Origin: Elysia chlorotica
Taxonomy: Eukaryota > Mollusca > Gastropoda > Plakobranchidae
Reading direction: 5' to 3'
NCBI GenBank assembly: GCA_003991915.1
Contig: RQTK01000913.1
Location: 140,902-204,901 of the forward strand
Length of the DNA stretch: 64,000 nt
The notes beneath the pieces were generated by a model. It made no database searches. It was not told where the DNA came from and saw nothing but the letters and a program-made list of their open reading frames with translations. Positions 11,456 through 22,945 of this stretch are shown here, piece after piece. Made by a program: the position numbers and the translations under genes. Each line of letters begins with the position of its first letter. Positions within the stretch are counted from its first letter, which is position 1.

Positions 11456-12894
11456 CAGACAGACAGACAGAGAGAGACAAAGACAGAGAGAGGGAGGGAG
11501 GGAGAGAAAGATTGCATTATCTTATCTCAAAGAAAAACTGGCGCAAGTGGTAGAGCGTTAGTCTCCCAAGTATGAGGTGCTTGGTTCAAAACCCATTATC
11601 ACTTACATATGTATTTGCTAGCTTTTACCCCCTACTGGTTGGGCAAGTGTCAGTCAGTAAATGTGACAGGCTGAGACAGGAGTCCAGGTATTCCGTCACT
11701 GTCAGTGTCACTGTGTGGCAGCAGGTAAAATTGTCAAATGTTAGTCTAGGGACCCCTCCACATTATATCCAACGTGGCACTGATGTTGCATGTTAAGCAG
11801 CAAACTCAACTTCACTCTTTCAGAACCATGGGATTGGTCGGGTCCAGTACGTGCAGCCAGAAGTTGTAGCCGAAGTCCTCAAGGCTGGTAAAGTACACAG
11901 ACACTTAGGCTCTGCTTTCAGAGTGTCCAGGTTCGAGTACAAGCCTCGTGGAGGGGACGCCATGCGTGTCGCGGCCAAGGAGGAGGTGAAGAGGCAAGAG
12001 ACTGCTAGAGAGGAGCTTCACGCCAGCATCATGCAGATCTTAGAGCAGGAGAGCGCAGTGGAGGAACAGATGGCTGCCCTGACGGAGGAGTTGTCACTCA
12101 CATGGGAGGATTTCCTCAACAGGCAGGGCATCGTGGTCAAGCTGAAAGAGGTTTTCACTCCAAGCCACCCAGGTATCGTCGGACACACATCTTTCAAACA
12201 GCTTGGTTACTGTTAAGACACCTTCATTCTATTCACCCTCTTTAAAATTACAGCTTTGTTACTTTTAGCTAACGACACCTTTTTTACCTTCTTTAAAATT
12301 AGAACTTGGTTACTTTTTAGCTACCGACATTCTACTTTTTTTTTCCTCAGCTGGTTACTTTTAAAAATTGAGATACCTAAATTCTATTTGTCCTCTCTAA
12401 AATTAGAGCTTAGTTACATTTTAGCTACTCACATTCAATTTTTTCCTATTTGAAATTAAAATTGAAAAAAAAAATACTTTTGTTTCCAATAGAAGATAGT
12501 GGCATATCTACAAGTTTTACTTTGTTTCCAACAGACAATTACATAAATCTACAAATTTTATTTTGTTTGGAATAGACAATAGCAGTAATTCAACATATTT
12601 TTATTTTGTTTGCAAAAATAATAAAAATGGCAATAATTCGGCAGATTTTTATCTAGTTTGCAGTAGACAATAGCAGTAAATCTACTGATTTTCTTTTTCT
12701 TTTAGCGGATTTGAATGCCAAGAGGGAGATCTTAAATTGGTAAAACAAAAAATAAAAAAATTTCACATGGATAGCGGGTTCTAATAAGGAATTGGGTTTT
12801 CAAGCTGTTAGTTTTTAAGACGGATACCACTGTTAATTTTATTTAAAATGTCACTGTTTTTTTTCCATTCCTTTTCTGTATTCTGTGTCTCTCT

Positions 12895-12960
<66 letters not shown>

Positions 12961-12973
12961 TTTTATAAAGTTT

Positions 12974-13009
<36 letters not shown>

Positions 13010-15348
13010 CCTCTTTCTCTCTCCACACACACACACATACACACACATTTTTTCTTTCTTTCAGAGGTTGCTGTTCATATGTTTGGATCGTCCTTCAATG
13101 GGTTTGGTACTCAAGGTTGTGATCTGGATCTTTTTCTAAATATCGACCTTGACACACCGGCAGATAAGAAGGTGGTGGGTTTTCAACCTAAGTTCATTTT
13201 ATCTCAATTTGTATAATCAAGAGATTTCTAGACAAATCCAACACCTTGCATGAAGCCTTCTATGTAGACGGAAGCACTGAGTAAGCAACGCTGTGTCACT
13301 CATGGTTTCAACAAACCTTGCATCAACTGAGACAGAAGTCATGGTATCCCCGTCTTGTCTCGTGTGTGGCAGCACATAAAAACTGTCAGACGTCCGTCTT
13401 TGGGCCCGTCCACAATATAGCCTATATAGTGCTGCTGTTGGACGTTAAACCAACCCAACCAACTAACCAACCAACCAACAAACTATATAAAGTAGGAGTT
13501 TGTTGAGTTTGAGGTGTGTTTTATTCTTGATAAAGTTTGTCATGCTTAATACTTAATCTGCCGATGAACTTTGTGGAACTATTGAAAAAAATGTGTATAA
13601 AGCATTACTAAAATCTTTGTGAATTCCTGATTATACATTTTTAATAATAGTCAAAATAGATAATTGAAGTGATAAAATGACTCCAATTATTATGCAAAAT
13701 TGAAAGAAAAAAAATGAATCCATAGCTTTGCTCATGCTTACATTTTTGTTCACCTGATGACTCTATTTCAGCTGAAAACTCTGCAGCAAGTTTTGACAAC
13801 TCGAGAGCTGTCTAAAACATTCTCAGAGGTGATTTTTGTGCCGAGCACAAGGTGCCCCATCATCAAGTTCATTCATAAACCTACTGGCATCCAGTGTGAT
13901 CTGTCCTTGAATAACAAGTAAGCTTAAGGTTATGCAGGATTCCTGCAGCTTTCCTCTAATATTGTTGGATGATACAAGTATAGAGTATGCAGAGGTTTAT
14001 GCAAACATATTGCACCTATTCTCAAATATTGTTGTCGTGAACTTTTTAAATGTGATTATGGAGTGAGCAGATGTTTACAAAAGCTTCTTTCACCTTTTCT
14101 TATAATATTTTTTTTTGTTAAAAAATAGAGTACAAGTATGAGACAGCAGCAAAGATTTTATGCAAAATTATAGCAACTTTTCTCGAGTTTGGAGTTTGTT
14201 TTATGGCACGTCAACACAGTAACGGCTACGCGTTTTCTCGAAATTATTTGTATAATAATAGTGCTACTCATAATTGCAATAATACTACTACTCATAATAA
14301 TATGCATAGCAATATGGAGTTAAAGAATTTATTACTCGAGAGTACCTTGACTCTGCTAGGCATAAAATAATTTTTGTAATTGCTGAAGTATGGTTAAAGT
14401 TTGTATCCTTAGACTTTTGGTTTTTCCAATCTTTCAGAGAAACTTATGTGGCTTTAAAGAGAATGATTTTCATCTTTTGAATTTGAAGCAATCTTTTTTT
14501 GACCTTTACGTAAATATAGCATATCTCCGTGGGGGAAGATGTAGAGGTTTTTTTGTTTTGCAAACTTTGTTGCATTTAGAAATGATTCTGTCTAGCTTAC
14601 ATATTATTGATGTATATGTGTTTCTTCTTCAACAAACCAGAGTGAAACAGATCACACTCTAATTTAAATATGTTGATTTTTTAAAAATGGTTTAAGTATT
14701 TTGTTGTTGACATGAAACAAATTTAATTTTCTTAAACAGTATGTTGTAATTTTTATTCTAAATGAAGACAAATCACCGTAAAAGATCCTCAGGGTAATCT
14801 TGGAGATATTAAACCTAGAGCTCTATATCTCTCTCCATAGAGAACAGTCTATTATAAATTAAGATTCGCCAGGAAGATGAGAAGTTTCAGGTGATTAAAC
14901 TACACGCTATTTTTTTTGTTATTCTTAATAGCTTTTGATTTTTTTTTGCCGTGGGAGCAAAAAGATTGTAAGTAAGAAAACTTTTTTTTCTTTTTTGTCT
15001 TGCTAGGAAAGCTTTGTACAACACGCGGCTCCTGCGTCTTTACGCGACCGATCCGAGAGTGAGGCAGGTGGTCTTTGCCGTGCGGCTCTGGGCCAAGTTC
15101 CGGGGGCTCTCGGGACGCCTAGGACCCTCAAACTCAAACCTTCTGACCAGCTACGCGCTCACCCTGCTAGCGCTGTATTACCTGACGCGCTGCAAACCAG
15201 AGCCAGTGCTGCCCCCTGTCTGCGACCTGAACGATTGTGTGCCAGGTGTGGTTCTGTCATCATAGATAAACATGTAGTACTGCTTAAAAAGTTGTCATAG
15301 CTCTTTGGTGATGATGATGTTTGATGCTGGTGCTGCTGATGGTGATGG

Positions 15349-15421
<73 letters not shown>

Positions 15422-15682
15422 TTTAAAATATAATAATTTTATTTTAAGGTGGTTAAGGTCAAAACTGATATGGTAAAGATTTTTCAGTGGGGTAGAGACA
15501 ACTGTACAAAAATGTGTGATGCATTACTCAAGTGTCTTAGATTTACATGGGCATTTTTTTCAGCACATGCAAACACTTTCCATTTTCCTCATTGATAATA
15601 ATAATAATAATACAGTGGAACACACTTAAACCGAAAACGGCTAAACCGAAAAGAAATCGAAATAATTGCAGTTTTCCTTCTT

Positions 15683-15728
<46 letters not shown>

Positions 15729-18700
15729 TGATAATTAATTAAAAGTATTAATAATGACACGGAAAGAAAATGTAATTTTGTTTAAAAGACGCCCCAATAA
15801 AGCCATCATGTATTTTATATATCAAGATATTGTAAAAAGAGCAAGCATAAATAGATGCAAAAATAATCTGTTTTTCTGAAAGCCGTTCTCAACTTATCAA
15901 AGTATTTGTATCAGAAGAATAAAATTCTGTATATTTCTAAAATGTTTTGCAATGGAATTTTTCTAATTATTTTTTTTAATGAAAAAAAAAAAAAGCAACT
16001 CCAGTTGATCCCACACTATCTCTTCATTACCAACTTTGCTCTCCAATGTCCCAGTATAATTTTTACAAACAGCCACTGTAGCATTGGACAAACTTAAACC
16101 ATATCCCCTTGTTTCTATAAATCCACGATCCGTTAGAAATGTATCAGTCTGATTTCATGCCCAACTGATTGTGTCAGTGTGTAATATTACACTGTACGAC
16201 TCTGTCGAGTCCAGGTCTCCCCACCCTGTCTTAGGTGTGACAGCACATAAAATGGTCTGATGTCAGTCTTGGGATCGCCACAATATAGCTTATATAGTGC
16301 TGACATTGCAACTCAACTCAACTCAACCCCCACTTTTTTTTCTATTTCTCCCCATTTCAGGAATCTTGGAAGAGACAGTGGAAGACGTCAAGTGCTTGAT
16401 CATTCCAGAGAACGCTCAGCTGCCTCCGTCCAAGAACACAATGTCTTCGGGTACACATTATTTTCTTTTTTCCAGTTTTCCGCGACCATAACCCTTTCTG
16501 TTCTACAGTGTTAGACTCATAATCAGCATTGTTTGGGATTGGATCAAAACTTTGTATTAAGGTGATTTAAATTGCATATGGGGACATATCTCTACCGCAA
16601 GTATTAAAAAAAATATTCAGCTACCTGTCTTATATTAAAAAATTGTATTTATATGCATTTTCTATTGTTTTTTTTCCTATGCCAATCTTCATCCAATTTC
16701 TTTTATTCTGAAGCATGTCTTGGGCAGCAAAAAGTACTGAATGCTGCTTGATTGGAAGTACTTTTTAATGCGTATCAGTAGTGCCAAACCAAGATCAAAC
16801 CAGAAAGATTATGAACAATGAGCCAGATTCCAACAGAGCCAAAGAAAAAAAAAAACAACCCTCTTGCAAATTTTGGTTAATGAGAATTTTGACTTATCAG
16901 ACTTTGTTTTTTGAGGTTTCCACAGCATTTCCCCAAGCAAACTGACTTTTGACTTTCTCATTATAAAGGCTTGATAATTTTTTTTTTATCTCTGTCACAT
17001 TCTAATCTAAGTTTAAGTGTCTTATGCTCGTAAACAACAAAAAAGTCCCATGGAGCATTCCATTATTTTAATTCTGAAAGAAAAAGCAAACTAAAGTGGT
17101 CCGTATGATATTGGAATCTCTTGGTTAGTAAAACCATTGTTTTGTCTTTCCATATTAATGTTTTCTTTCCCTGGTATTTTCAGTGGAGCTTCTCAGAGGC
17201 TTCTTCCATTTCTACAGCAAGGAGATCAACTGGGCTCAGGATGCAATTCTAATGAAGGATGCCAGTATTGCTTCTCGGGCTTCCCTCAATCAGAACTTTG
17301 ATTACTTGAACTGCAGAGTACGGATTATTTTCTAGGCAACCAGGATGAATCAGGCTGAAGTCACTGATTAAGTTTTGAGTTAGAGCTTTATAAACACAGA
17401 ATAATAAAGTACTCTATATTGACCGTTTATCTTCAAATAAAAAATGTATTTGGTTATAGGAATGATATACTTATAATTTTAGTATATATTTTATTCTGTC
17501 AAACACACAAGAAATAACTCAAAATGTCCAAGTTCCAACTTGAGCCTAGTTCACTCTGGTTGCTTCACATTTAAAGTTTAAGGTTGAGTACAACACGGGT
17601 CACATTGTTTTAAGTGAAAAGAGTGAGGAAAATAACTTGACATATGGGTTAAAATCTAAATGCCATAATTATACATTTAGATTTTTATGTAACTGCGAAG
17701 AAGGTCTACAGACAGCGCTGAATTAAATTTCATGAAAAGTTTCGAATTTCAAATTGAGTATACACTACACTTTTTGCCAATATTCAAAATTATTATATGA
17801 TGATTTTTTTTTAGTGTATTAACTGAATTTTTCTTTGATTGTTTAATTCAAATTTATGGGATGGAATCCACTTCAGATGAACCTCTTGGGCACAGTCTAT
17901 AAGTTAAGTGTATTGCTATTGCAAGTTTTTTTTTTAATTAACCAGTGACTGTAAAGTAAAAAAAGGGGACCTCGTGCCTAGGACTCAGTTTATATAAAGC
18001 CATACTTTATTTTAAACAGGGTTCATCTGAATCAGATTCCACTGAATATTAGGTTATAAAAGAGTTATTTAAATATATATTTTTCTGTCAACCAACGCCA
18101 GATTGGAGCAATGACGGTGATCGATCCATTCGACTTGGCTCACAATGTGACAAGCAACGTGAATGAAAACTTCCGAGAGCTGTTGACCAATGAAATGAAG
18201 CGTGCGGCAGAGTTGAGCTCTGGTTGGTTAGAAACTGATGAGCCCTCACCCCTGGGAATGCAAGGTTTGTACAGCAAGCAAATAATTACACACCCACACA
18301 TTCAGTTTGTGTCATGTTATATAATATAAGTAAACTTTTTAGCTTGTAGTCAAGGGGGCGCAGTAGCGTTGTGGTTAGAGCACTGGTTTTTCTTGCGGGA
18401 GATCCGAGGCTTGAGGCCCCGCTCTGGTGGACAGATTTTTTTCCTACTGGTTGGATTGCTATCAGTATATTGGGACCAAACACGTTCTGGGTATCCCACT
18501 TAGGGGTTCCGACACTGTAGAGTACCTTACTTGAGAAACTGGGGACTTTAAACCTGAAGACAGAAGAGAGCTTTGGTTTATGCAACCTAATATTTTGTTG
18601 TTGTCGTCTAGTAGTAGTTTTGTTTTTGAGGGGATAAATAAAAAAAGCAGAATCTTGAATAGTATGAGCAAGACCCTGGTTTCAATGAGGTACACATCAA

Positions 18701-21268
18701 GTCCCATTTTTTTTTTTTGGTGCTTTTCTTTAGCACTGGTGAAATTAGAGAAAATTTGCTAATCTGAATTTTACAAGGCTTTAATTGAGATGAGAGAGAT
18801 CTCTTGGAAAATATTTCATAAACTACATCTTTCAGCTTTGGTCACTAACTCCTCTTGAATAGAATCCAAAGTTTTTGTTGTTTTTTTTTTAAATAGATTT
18901 ACAGTATACATTTCTCCATCCTGGGATAAAGGTTGTATCATCTAAGTTAAAATAGGTATATAAACATCTTTCGGGATATAGTCTCAATTTCAATCAATCT
19001 TTTTGGATATAGTCTCATTTTCAATACCTCAAGTCTTAAACATCTTTTTAAAGTAAAGTCTCATTTCCAATATCTCAATCATCAGTGCTTTCATAACTAA
19101 CCTTTGTGTTGATGTTTGTGTCCAGACCTGTAAAAGTATGGATTTTGCCTTTTTATATATTATCTTCATCATTGTTATTATTACTTTTACTTTCTTTTCC
19201 TTAAGGTCTCTTTGAGTTGGCAAATCTTGAGGTGTCTGATAAAAATCAACAAAATAATGAGGAAGGCGGAACTCCAAAAGATCCTAAAAAGGGTAAAAAA
19301 TCCAAATCGAAGAAGAAAACACCTATGCGCATGGAAGGTGAACAAGAAAACGGAGATTTTCACATCATCTTACCAATGTCTCATGCCACTCTGGTATCAG
19401 AGACTCTGAAAGAGATGGCCACTCCATCAGGCTTGTCTGCCAAACAGTGCTGGCTCAACAAAGCTCGAGATTTGGCGCTTCGCGTGTTAGAGACAGTATT
19501 TCTGGTTGAGATGGAGCAAAAGGCAATTGAAAAAACTGAAGGAGGAGCAGAAATGGAATCTAAAATGGAAGCAGCCGAGTCAGGAGACCAAATAGAGAAT
19601 GGAATGAACGAGACTTTATCATGTGAAACATACTCTGAGAAGAAAGCAGATATGAGATTGGTCGATGAATTGAAAGGAACAGGAGAGGTGGAAATGGAAG
19701 TAGAGCAGGAGGCCAACAAGGCCTGCTGCCATGGGAAGAAAAGATCCAACGAAAATCTTGTGGACATTGAGATTCCAGGTGATCAACGCAGCAGAGGTCT
19801 TGGAGAAACATATAAAGAGATAAGTTCTAGCAGCATAGAGGACGAGATGCCAAAGAAGAGATTGTGCTTTGCTGGGGTATCTCAAGCTTCGTCCAGAGCA
19901 GGGGACGTCAGTGTGTCAAATGTCTGTGTAACCTCCCCTTCCACAATTGTCTCAATGGCCCTGAGCTATGTCACGACGACCCTAACGGCTTCCACGCCCG
20001 CCAGTAGCGGCCCTGCTTTGACGACAATATGCTCACCAAGTACTGCTCCTCACAACACTCCTCTGTCAACAACGGAGAGAAGAAGTGCAATTCCACCACC
20101 GGATTTGGCCCAAGCCTTACCCTCACAGTCACATATATCCTTCTCATGCAAGTGCCGTTACCCTGTCTGGCACGGGCGTAAAAAGTTGAAAGAGGAGATC
20201 ATGCTTGATGCTGACCCAGCGATCTACTCTGGCAGCGGTATCACCCTAGAGACGGAGATTTCCCAGAGATGTGTGAAGCAGTTAACCGCTTCGCCGACTT
20301 CACAAACCGCCTCTACTGCTCTGGTTTCTGTGAAACCACCTGATTCAACAGCTTCACAAGATGCTCTTAATAAATATCCCAATGCAGCATTTGCCGAAGA
20401 AAGTGCATCCAGCAACATAGAAGAAAAAGTTACATATTCATCACACGACAGTTCTACTATGGGCAGCAATGGGGGGGAAAATTCTGCTGCATCTCCAGTC
20501 AAATCTACCGGTGCATATCCAAATGTGATTCAAAATTCCACTGCCTCAGACAAATCGGACAAATCCAGTAAACACACCAACCCTAGTCCAATAGTGCTAC
20601 CAGAACCTGAAATTTCTGAGGAAACAACCAATCTTAGTCAAATTGCCTTAATAGTTTCAAACAAACATGTCAACGATGAAAATGCAGACCAGCATAGATT
20701 GCCTGCATCCAGTTCTAAAGAGGCTTCTGTAGATCCTATGTCTCAACAGAATCAATTGAGTGAACTAGTCCACAAATCTAGCGATGTCATCTTGGAAACT
20801 TCTAATACTATTTCACAACCCATACCAAACCTCCCTAAAAGCAATATTAGCTGCAGTGCTCTTAGCGGAGACGCAAAAACAGACATGTTAAATTCAAATC
20901 TGAATATTTCCACTGTCCAAACTGGTACAAAGTCTGGGGCTCACACTCACAGTCCAAGTTCTAAAGGAGGTCAAGCGAAATCTCTGAATTCTAGTTTACA
21001 CAGTGGGAATAAAACACCAGAACCAAACAGTGACCCACAGGGCATCAAAGAAGAACTTTGCCTAGAGTTTACATGTGATCTTGTTCTCAATGGAGGCGAA
21101 TCGACACCGGTGGAAAATGACAATGGCACTCCCCAACCATACCCACATTTACTTATAAAGTTGCGACCGTCAGAAAGCAGCACGAAAAACTTCAAAGTAT
21201 TTTATGATGTATTTCGTTCTCTGATGTTGAGATTTAATGCTTCAGAATTGAACAACAAATCTGAGTGA
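6882..21268 (+). CDS. TUT1: Terminal uridylyltransferase 1 / Star-PAP (U6 snRNA TUTase), 11 exons
   Basis: Rebuilt exons: 6882-6942, 8128-8235, 11106-11188, 11824-12172, 13065-13171, 13772-13917, 15007-15245, 16361-16450, 17184-17317, 18102-18264 and 19206-21268. All junctions are GT-AG and phase-consistent, totalling 3543 nt (1180 residues). Visible in order: a U1-type zinc finger (C11, C14, H27, H33); an RRM (about 48-115, with VLVRGVK and GIGRVQYV strands); the nucleotidyltransferase core with GSS 208-210, catalytic DLD (D220, D222) and third Asp D279; a PAP-associated domain (SNLLTSYALTLLALYYL, DPFDLAHNVTSNV); and a long C-terminal exon. In other animals this nuclear enzyme adds 3' uridines to U6 snRNA and polyadenylates selected mRNAs. 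The human protein has 874 residues; the excess here is a Ser/Thr-rich insert in the C-terminus. The ATG is the first in frame and gives the zinc finger a short leader. Identity is firm; an untranslated first exon could lie upstream. Confidence 0.93.
7086..7812 (+). mobile_element. Degenerate non-LTR retrotransposon (LINE) fragment
   Basis: In TUT1 intron 1, frame-shifted pieces of a reverse transcriptase C-terminal region can be read. From about 7113 the frame gives DTVILAESEKDLQ, then KEESKKYGLLINITETKT and a VISKKKEP segment. Near 7675-7812 another frame gives KNVEDLTGM and ALDRERWRTMAP, like the W-x-x-TG / A-x-DR-x-RWR ending of many LINE ORF2 proteins. The 3' end is a short TGAC repeat. 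Stops and frameshifts make it non-functional. Confidence 0.75.
8004..8067. repeat. (TTA)n microsatellite
   Basis: About 21 uninterrupted TTA units in TUT1 intron 1, just upstream of the polypyrimidine tract of exon 2. Confidence 0.95.
8128..8235 (+). CDS. TUT1: TUT1 exon 2: end of zinc finger and first RRM strand
   Basis: The acceptor TTTCCAG precedes 8128 and the donor GTAAC follows 8235; phase 1 in and phase 1 out. It supplies the two His ligands of the C-x2-C-x12-H-x5-H finger whose Cys pair is in exon 1. It ends with SVLVRGVK, the first beta strand (RNP2-like) of the RRM. Confidence 0.88.
8236..11105. other. TUT1 intron 2
   Basis: About 2.9 kb. It contains a tRNA-like head fragment near 8305-8345 (TAGCTCAATTGGTAGGGCT), a degraded SINE at 9490-9672, and G- and A-homopolymer runs at 10570-10635 and 10926-10943. 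No further coding exon was found. Confidence 0.6.
9490..9672 (+). mobile_element. SINE copy, 5' part degraded
   Basis: It keeps the body and tail of the window's SINE family (GGCAGCACATGAAATTGTCA, ATAGCCTATATAGTGCT, GTTGGACGTTAAATCAACTC) but no clear tRNA-like head. It sits in sense orientation in TUT1 intron 2. Confidence 0.8.
11106..11188 (+). CDS. TUT1: TUT1 exon 3: 83-nt exon encoding the middle of the RRM
   Basis: The acceptor is TTTTTTCCCAG and the donor GTAAGAC. Entered in phase 1 and left in phase 0, it encodes GCKNMKEFLASYFCKFG followed by LLAKVSAIGPE. The helix-then-FG pattern joins exon 2 (SVLVRGVK) to exon 4 (NHGIGRVQYV) into one continuous RRM. Without this small exon, exons 2 and 4 are out of phase, which is the strongest argument that it is real. 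Confidence 0.88.
11397..11508. repeat. (GA)n / purine-rich microsatellite
   Basis: About 50 bp of pure GA followed by GACA, GGGA and GAGA variants, in TUT1 intron 3. Arg/Glu frames across it are artefacts. Confidence 0.95.
11538..11814 (+). mobile_element. SINE copy ending at the TUT1 exon 4 acceptor
   Basis: The tRNA-like head GTGGTAGAGCGTTAG and B box GGTTCAAAACCC are followed by the family body and a CAACTCAAC-like tail that stops about 10 bp before exon 4. The last pyrimidines before the acceptor (TTCACTCTTTCAG) directly follow the tail. Confidence 0.85.
11824..12172 (+). CDS. TUT1: TUT1 exon 4: end of RRM and linker to the catalytic core
   Basis: The acceptor is CTCTTTCAG and the donor GTATCG; phase 0 in and phase 1 out. 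It encodes the RNP1-like strand GIGRVQYV, the second RRM helix and last strand, then an Arg/Glu-rich helical linker. The final KLKEVFTPSHP aligns with the segment just before the GSS motif in the human enzyme. Confidence 0.88.
12173..13064. repeat. TUT1 intron 4, with degenerate tandem units and (CT)n
   Basis: The first half (about 12200-12700) is built of diverged repeats with TTAGCTAC(C/T)GACA and TTTGTTT(G/C)CAAT(A/G)GACAATAG words. From 12888 there are two (CT)n tracts (to 12958 and 12975-13022) and a (CA)n run just before the exon 5 acceptor. Confidence 0.7.
13065..13171 (+). CDS. TUT1: TUT1 exon 5: nucleotidyltransferase motif
   Basis: Read as EVAVHMFGSSFNGF then GTQGCDLDLFL. GSS and the DLD pair are the signature of the DNA polymerase beta-like superfamily and bind the metal-nucleotide. 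It joins exon 4 directly in phase 1 and leaves in phase 0 before GTGGTG. Confidence 0.93.
13318..13475 (+). mobile_element. SINE copy, 5' truncated
   Basis: Body and tail of the family, with a CCAACC-rich tail (13451-13485). It lies in TUT1 intron 5. Confidence 0.85.
13772..13917 (+). CDS. TUT1: TUT1 exon 6: third catalytic aspartate
   Basis: Phase 0 in, phase 2 out. It encodes VPSTRCPIIKF then TGIQCDLSLNN. The Asp of QCDLSL corresponds to the third metal-binding carboxylate of the family. Confidence 0.92.
15007..15245 (+). CDS. TUT1: TUT1 exon 7: central domain
   Basis: Phase 2 in, phase 1 out. It encodes ALYNTRLLRLYATDPRVRQV, a VRLWAKFRGLSG segment, and SNLLTSYALTLLALYYL. This is the helical central domain that closes over the nucleotide pocket in TUT1 and MTPAP-type enzymes. 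Confidence 0.92.
15351..15421. repeat. (TAA)n microsatellite
   Basis: About 23 units in TUT1 intron 7. Shorter runs of the same kind occur at 15596-15613 and 15684-15727. Confidence 0.95.
16165..16326 (+). mobile_element. SINE copy ending close to the TUT1 exon 8 acceptor
   Basis: Family body (GTGACAGCACATAAAATGGTC, CAATATAGCTTATATAGTGCT) and tail CAACTCAACTCAACTCAAC, which ends about 35 bp before the exon 8 acceptor. The pyrimidine tract of that acceptor follows immediately. Confidence 0.85.
18352..18590 (+). mobile_element. Second type of tRNA-headed SINE
   Basis: It begins GGGGGCGCAGTAGCGTTGTG, then GGTTAGAGCACTGG. The B box is poor (GCTTGAGGCCC). The body (CCTACTGGTTGGATTGCTAT) shares a core with the main family but the 3' half differs. 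It lies in TUT1 intron 10. Confidence 0.65.
19206..21268 (+). CDS. TUT1: TUT1 exon 11: long C-terminal exon with split C-terminal domain
   Basis: This single exon encodes residues 494-1180. It opens with a basic stretch (KGKKSKSKKK) and a helical region (KQCWLNKARDLALRVLETVF) like the start of the human C-terminal (KA-1) domain. It then carries several hundred Ser/Thr/Asn/Glu-rich residues. Inside these is an island, CRYPVWHGRKKLKEEI, resembling a conserved W-x-GR motif of human TUT1. The last ~45 residues (YPHLLIKLRPS, FKVFYDVFRSLMLRF) look like the final strand and helix of the same domain. PKKRLC is a possible nuclear signal. TGA is at 21266-21268. Confidence 0.9.
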
Positions 21269-21310
21269 ATGTATTTTATATGGAGGGTGTGAGGGGAGTG
21301 GTAGACAAAA

Positions 21311-21728
21311 AATAAAGGTTTGAAATATTAACGTTGATATGAATTAGATGACATGAGTTTGAAAGATATAAAAGTTACTTTATTCTTTCATAAACATACT
21401 TTCAATATATTACATGTCTTAGATTTTATTACATGCATTATATAATAAGTTTCTGGGTTTAATTTTCAATGTGGATCAAATGTATCCATTAAGTTTTCAA
21501 TTTGTTTTGCTGAAATATTGCATTGAGCTTGTTTACCTTACCTAAATAATTGGTTTGATTGACATGCACCAGTTGTTTTTTTGTTTTTTTTTTGTTTTCA
21601 GAAAATCTCTCCAAACTAACTTGTTGTTTATTACATTTGTTTTAGAATAATTAACCCATGATTGTTTTTGTTTCTTGCAAATCTATTTGAATAAAGTATA
21701 TTTTCTTATATATTTGAAAACTAATAAA
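21311..21728 (+). terminator. Candidate TUT1 polyadenylation signals
   Basis: AATAAA hexamers occur at 21311-21316, 21690-21695 and 21723-21728. The first would give a very short 3' UTR; the latter two, with GT-rich sequence after them, are more usual. No transcript evidence is available. Confidence 0.45.
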
Positions 21729-22685
21729 ACTGTGGTCTATTGTTGGTGTTGCAGATGCAAATGACAAATGTGTGTTGGCAAATTACTGCAATTGTCCCAA
21801 ATTCCTACACATGTAAAAAAAAAACAAAAAAAACAAAGAAAGGTTCTAAAACTCACAAATAAGGAGGCTGCATCAATTTTAAGCTAAATTAAAAACTTTA
21901 CCAACATCCATCGACCTTTTTACCCCTTCACTTTTAAAATTTACATAAAAAAAAAAAAGATTTTCCTTCAAGCTACCTTTTATTTTAGAATAAAACATGT
22001 ATTGAAAGCATAAGATTTAATGCTGGTACAAACCATATTATTCCGTAGGTATCAAAGAATAACAATCCTCTCACGTTTTGTCCCTCCCCCCCTTTAAGAA
22101 ATTGTTGTACAAAAAGGGGTGTTCTTAATCTTATGCATTAAGATTTATTACATTTTGGGTGAAGATAGGACGGTATTTCATTATTTTCAACCATAAATCA
22201 TTAAATGATTAAGCTCTCACACTTTCTCCTTAATAAATTACATTGTGAATGCAATATTTATTGCCAATATCACCAGTATTATGTATATAGGAAGACATAA
22301 GCGAAATCTGTTTGTAGAATTGTAGGCCTACTGCTGAAATGATGGATGGTTATTTTAAAAAGTAAAACAGTCATGATTACATCTCAGTGGAAAAAAGCCA
22401 CAACAGAAATACTCTGTATATAGAGCTCACATATGCTTCCATGAACGAAGTTTGATAGCTAAAGCACAGTATGCATAAATTATTATAAGTCAATTTGAAA
22501 AACTAAAAAAAATGTCCTGTTCCTGTAAAACCAGTTGTAGGTGCTTTTTTAATGAATTCATTTTCATCTGCTAGTAAATATTTAAAATCACAGAGTGCTA
22601 TTTATAGAAATCTGTGTAAAAATATATATAAAACAAAAACTGATAAAAAAAATTCTCTTGCTCTTAATAGAAGACAAGCTCTTTC

Positions 22686-22945
22686 CTAGTTTAGGTTCCT
22701 AAGGAGGAACTTTAACGCTGATGGGGTTTCAAGGCTAACATATCGCAATTTTCCAATCTGACACACAAAGACAGCACATGGATATCAGTACCTCTGTCTC
22801 AGTCACTGTCACATTATACTAACGCTGATACCTATCCAGTAGATGACAAAATGTGACAAATACAGCCAGATATTTGAGATAATGGATCAAAACCAGGTGC
22901 CTCCCAGATAAGAATAAGAATACGCTACCAATTGAGCCAAGGAAA
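22686..22945 (-). mobile_element. SINE relative, antisense
   Basis: Read on the minus strand, the head is CTTGGCTCAATTGGTAGCG with a B box GGTTTTGATCC. The body has TAATGTGACAGTGACTGAGAC. It is diverged from the main family, especially in the 3' third. Confidence 0.65.

Noticed and set aside
12706-12739. Small candidate exon between TUT1 exons 4 and 5 (TTTTAG acceptor, GTAAAA donor)
   Set aside because: Its length breaks the phase of exon 5, while exon 4 joins exon 5 directly in phase and gives a sequence collinear with the human enzyme.
12808-13044. Arg/Glu or Ser/Leu repeat frames at (CT)n and (GA)n tracts (also 11338, 23594, 48814, 52275)
   Set aside because: Simple-sequence translation with no gene signals.
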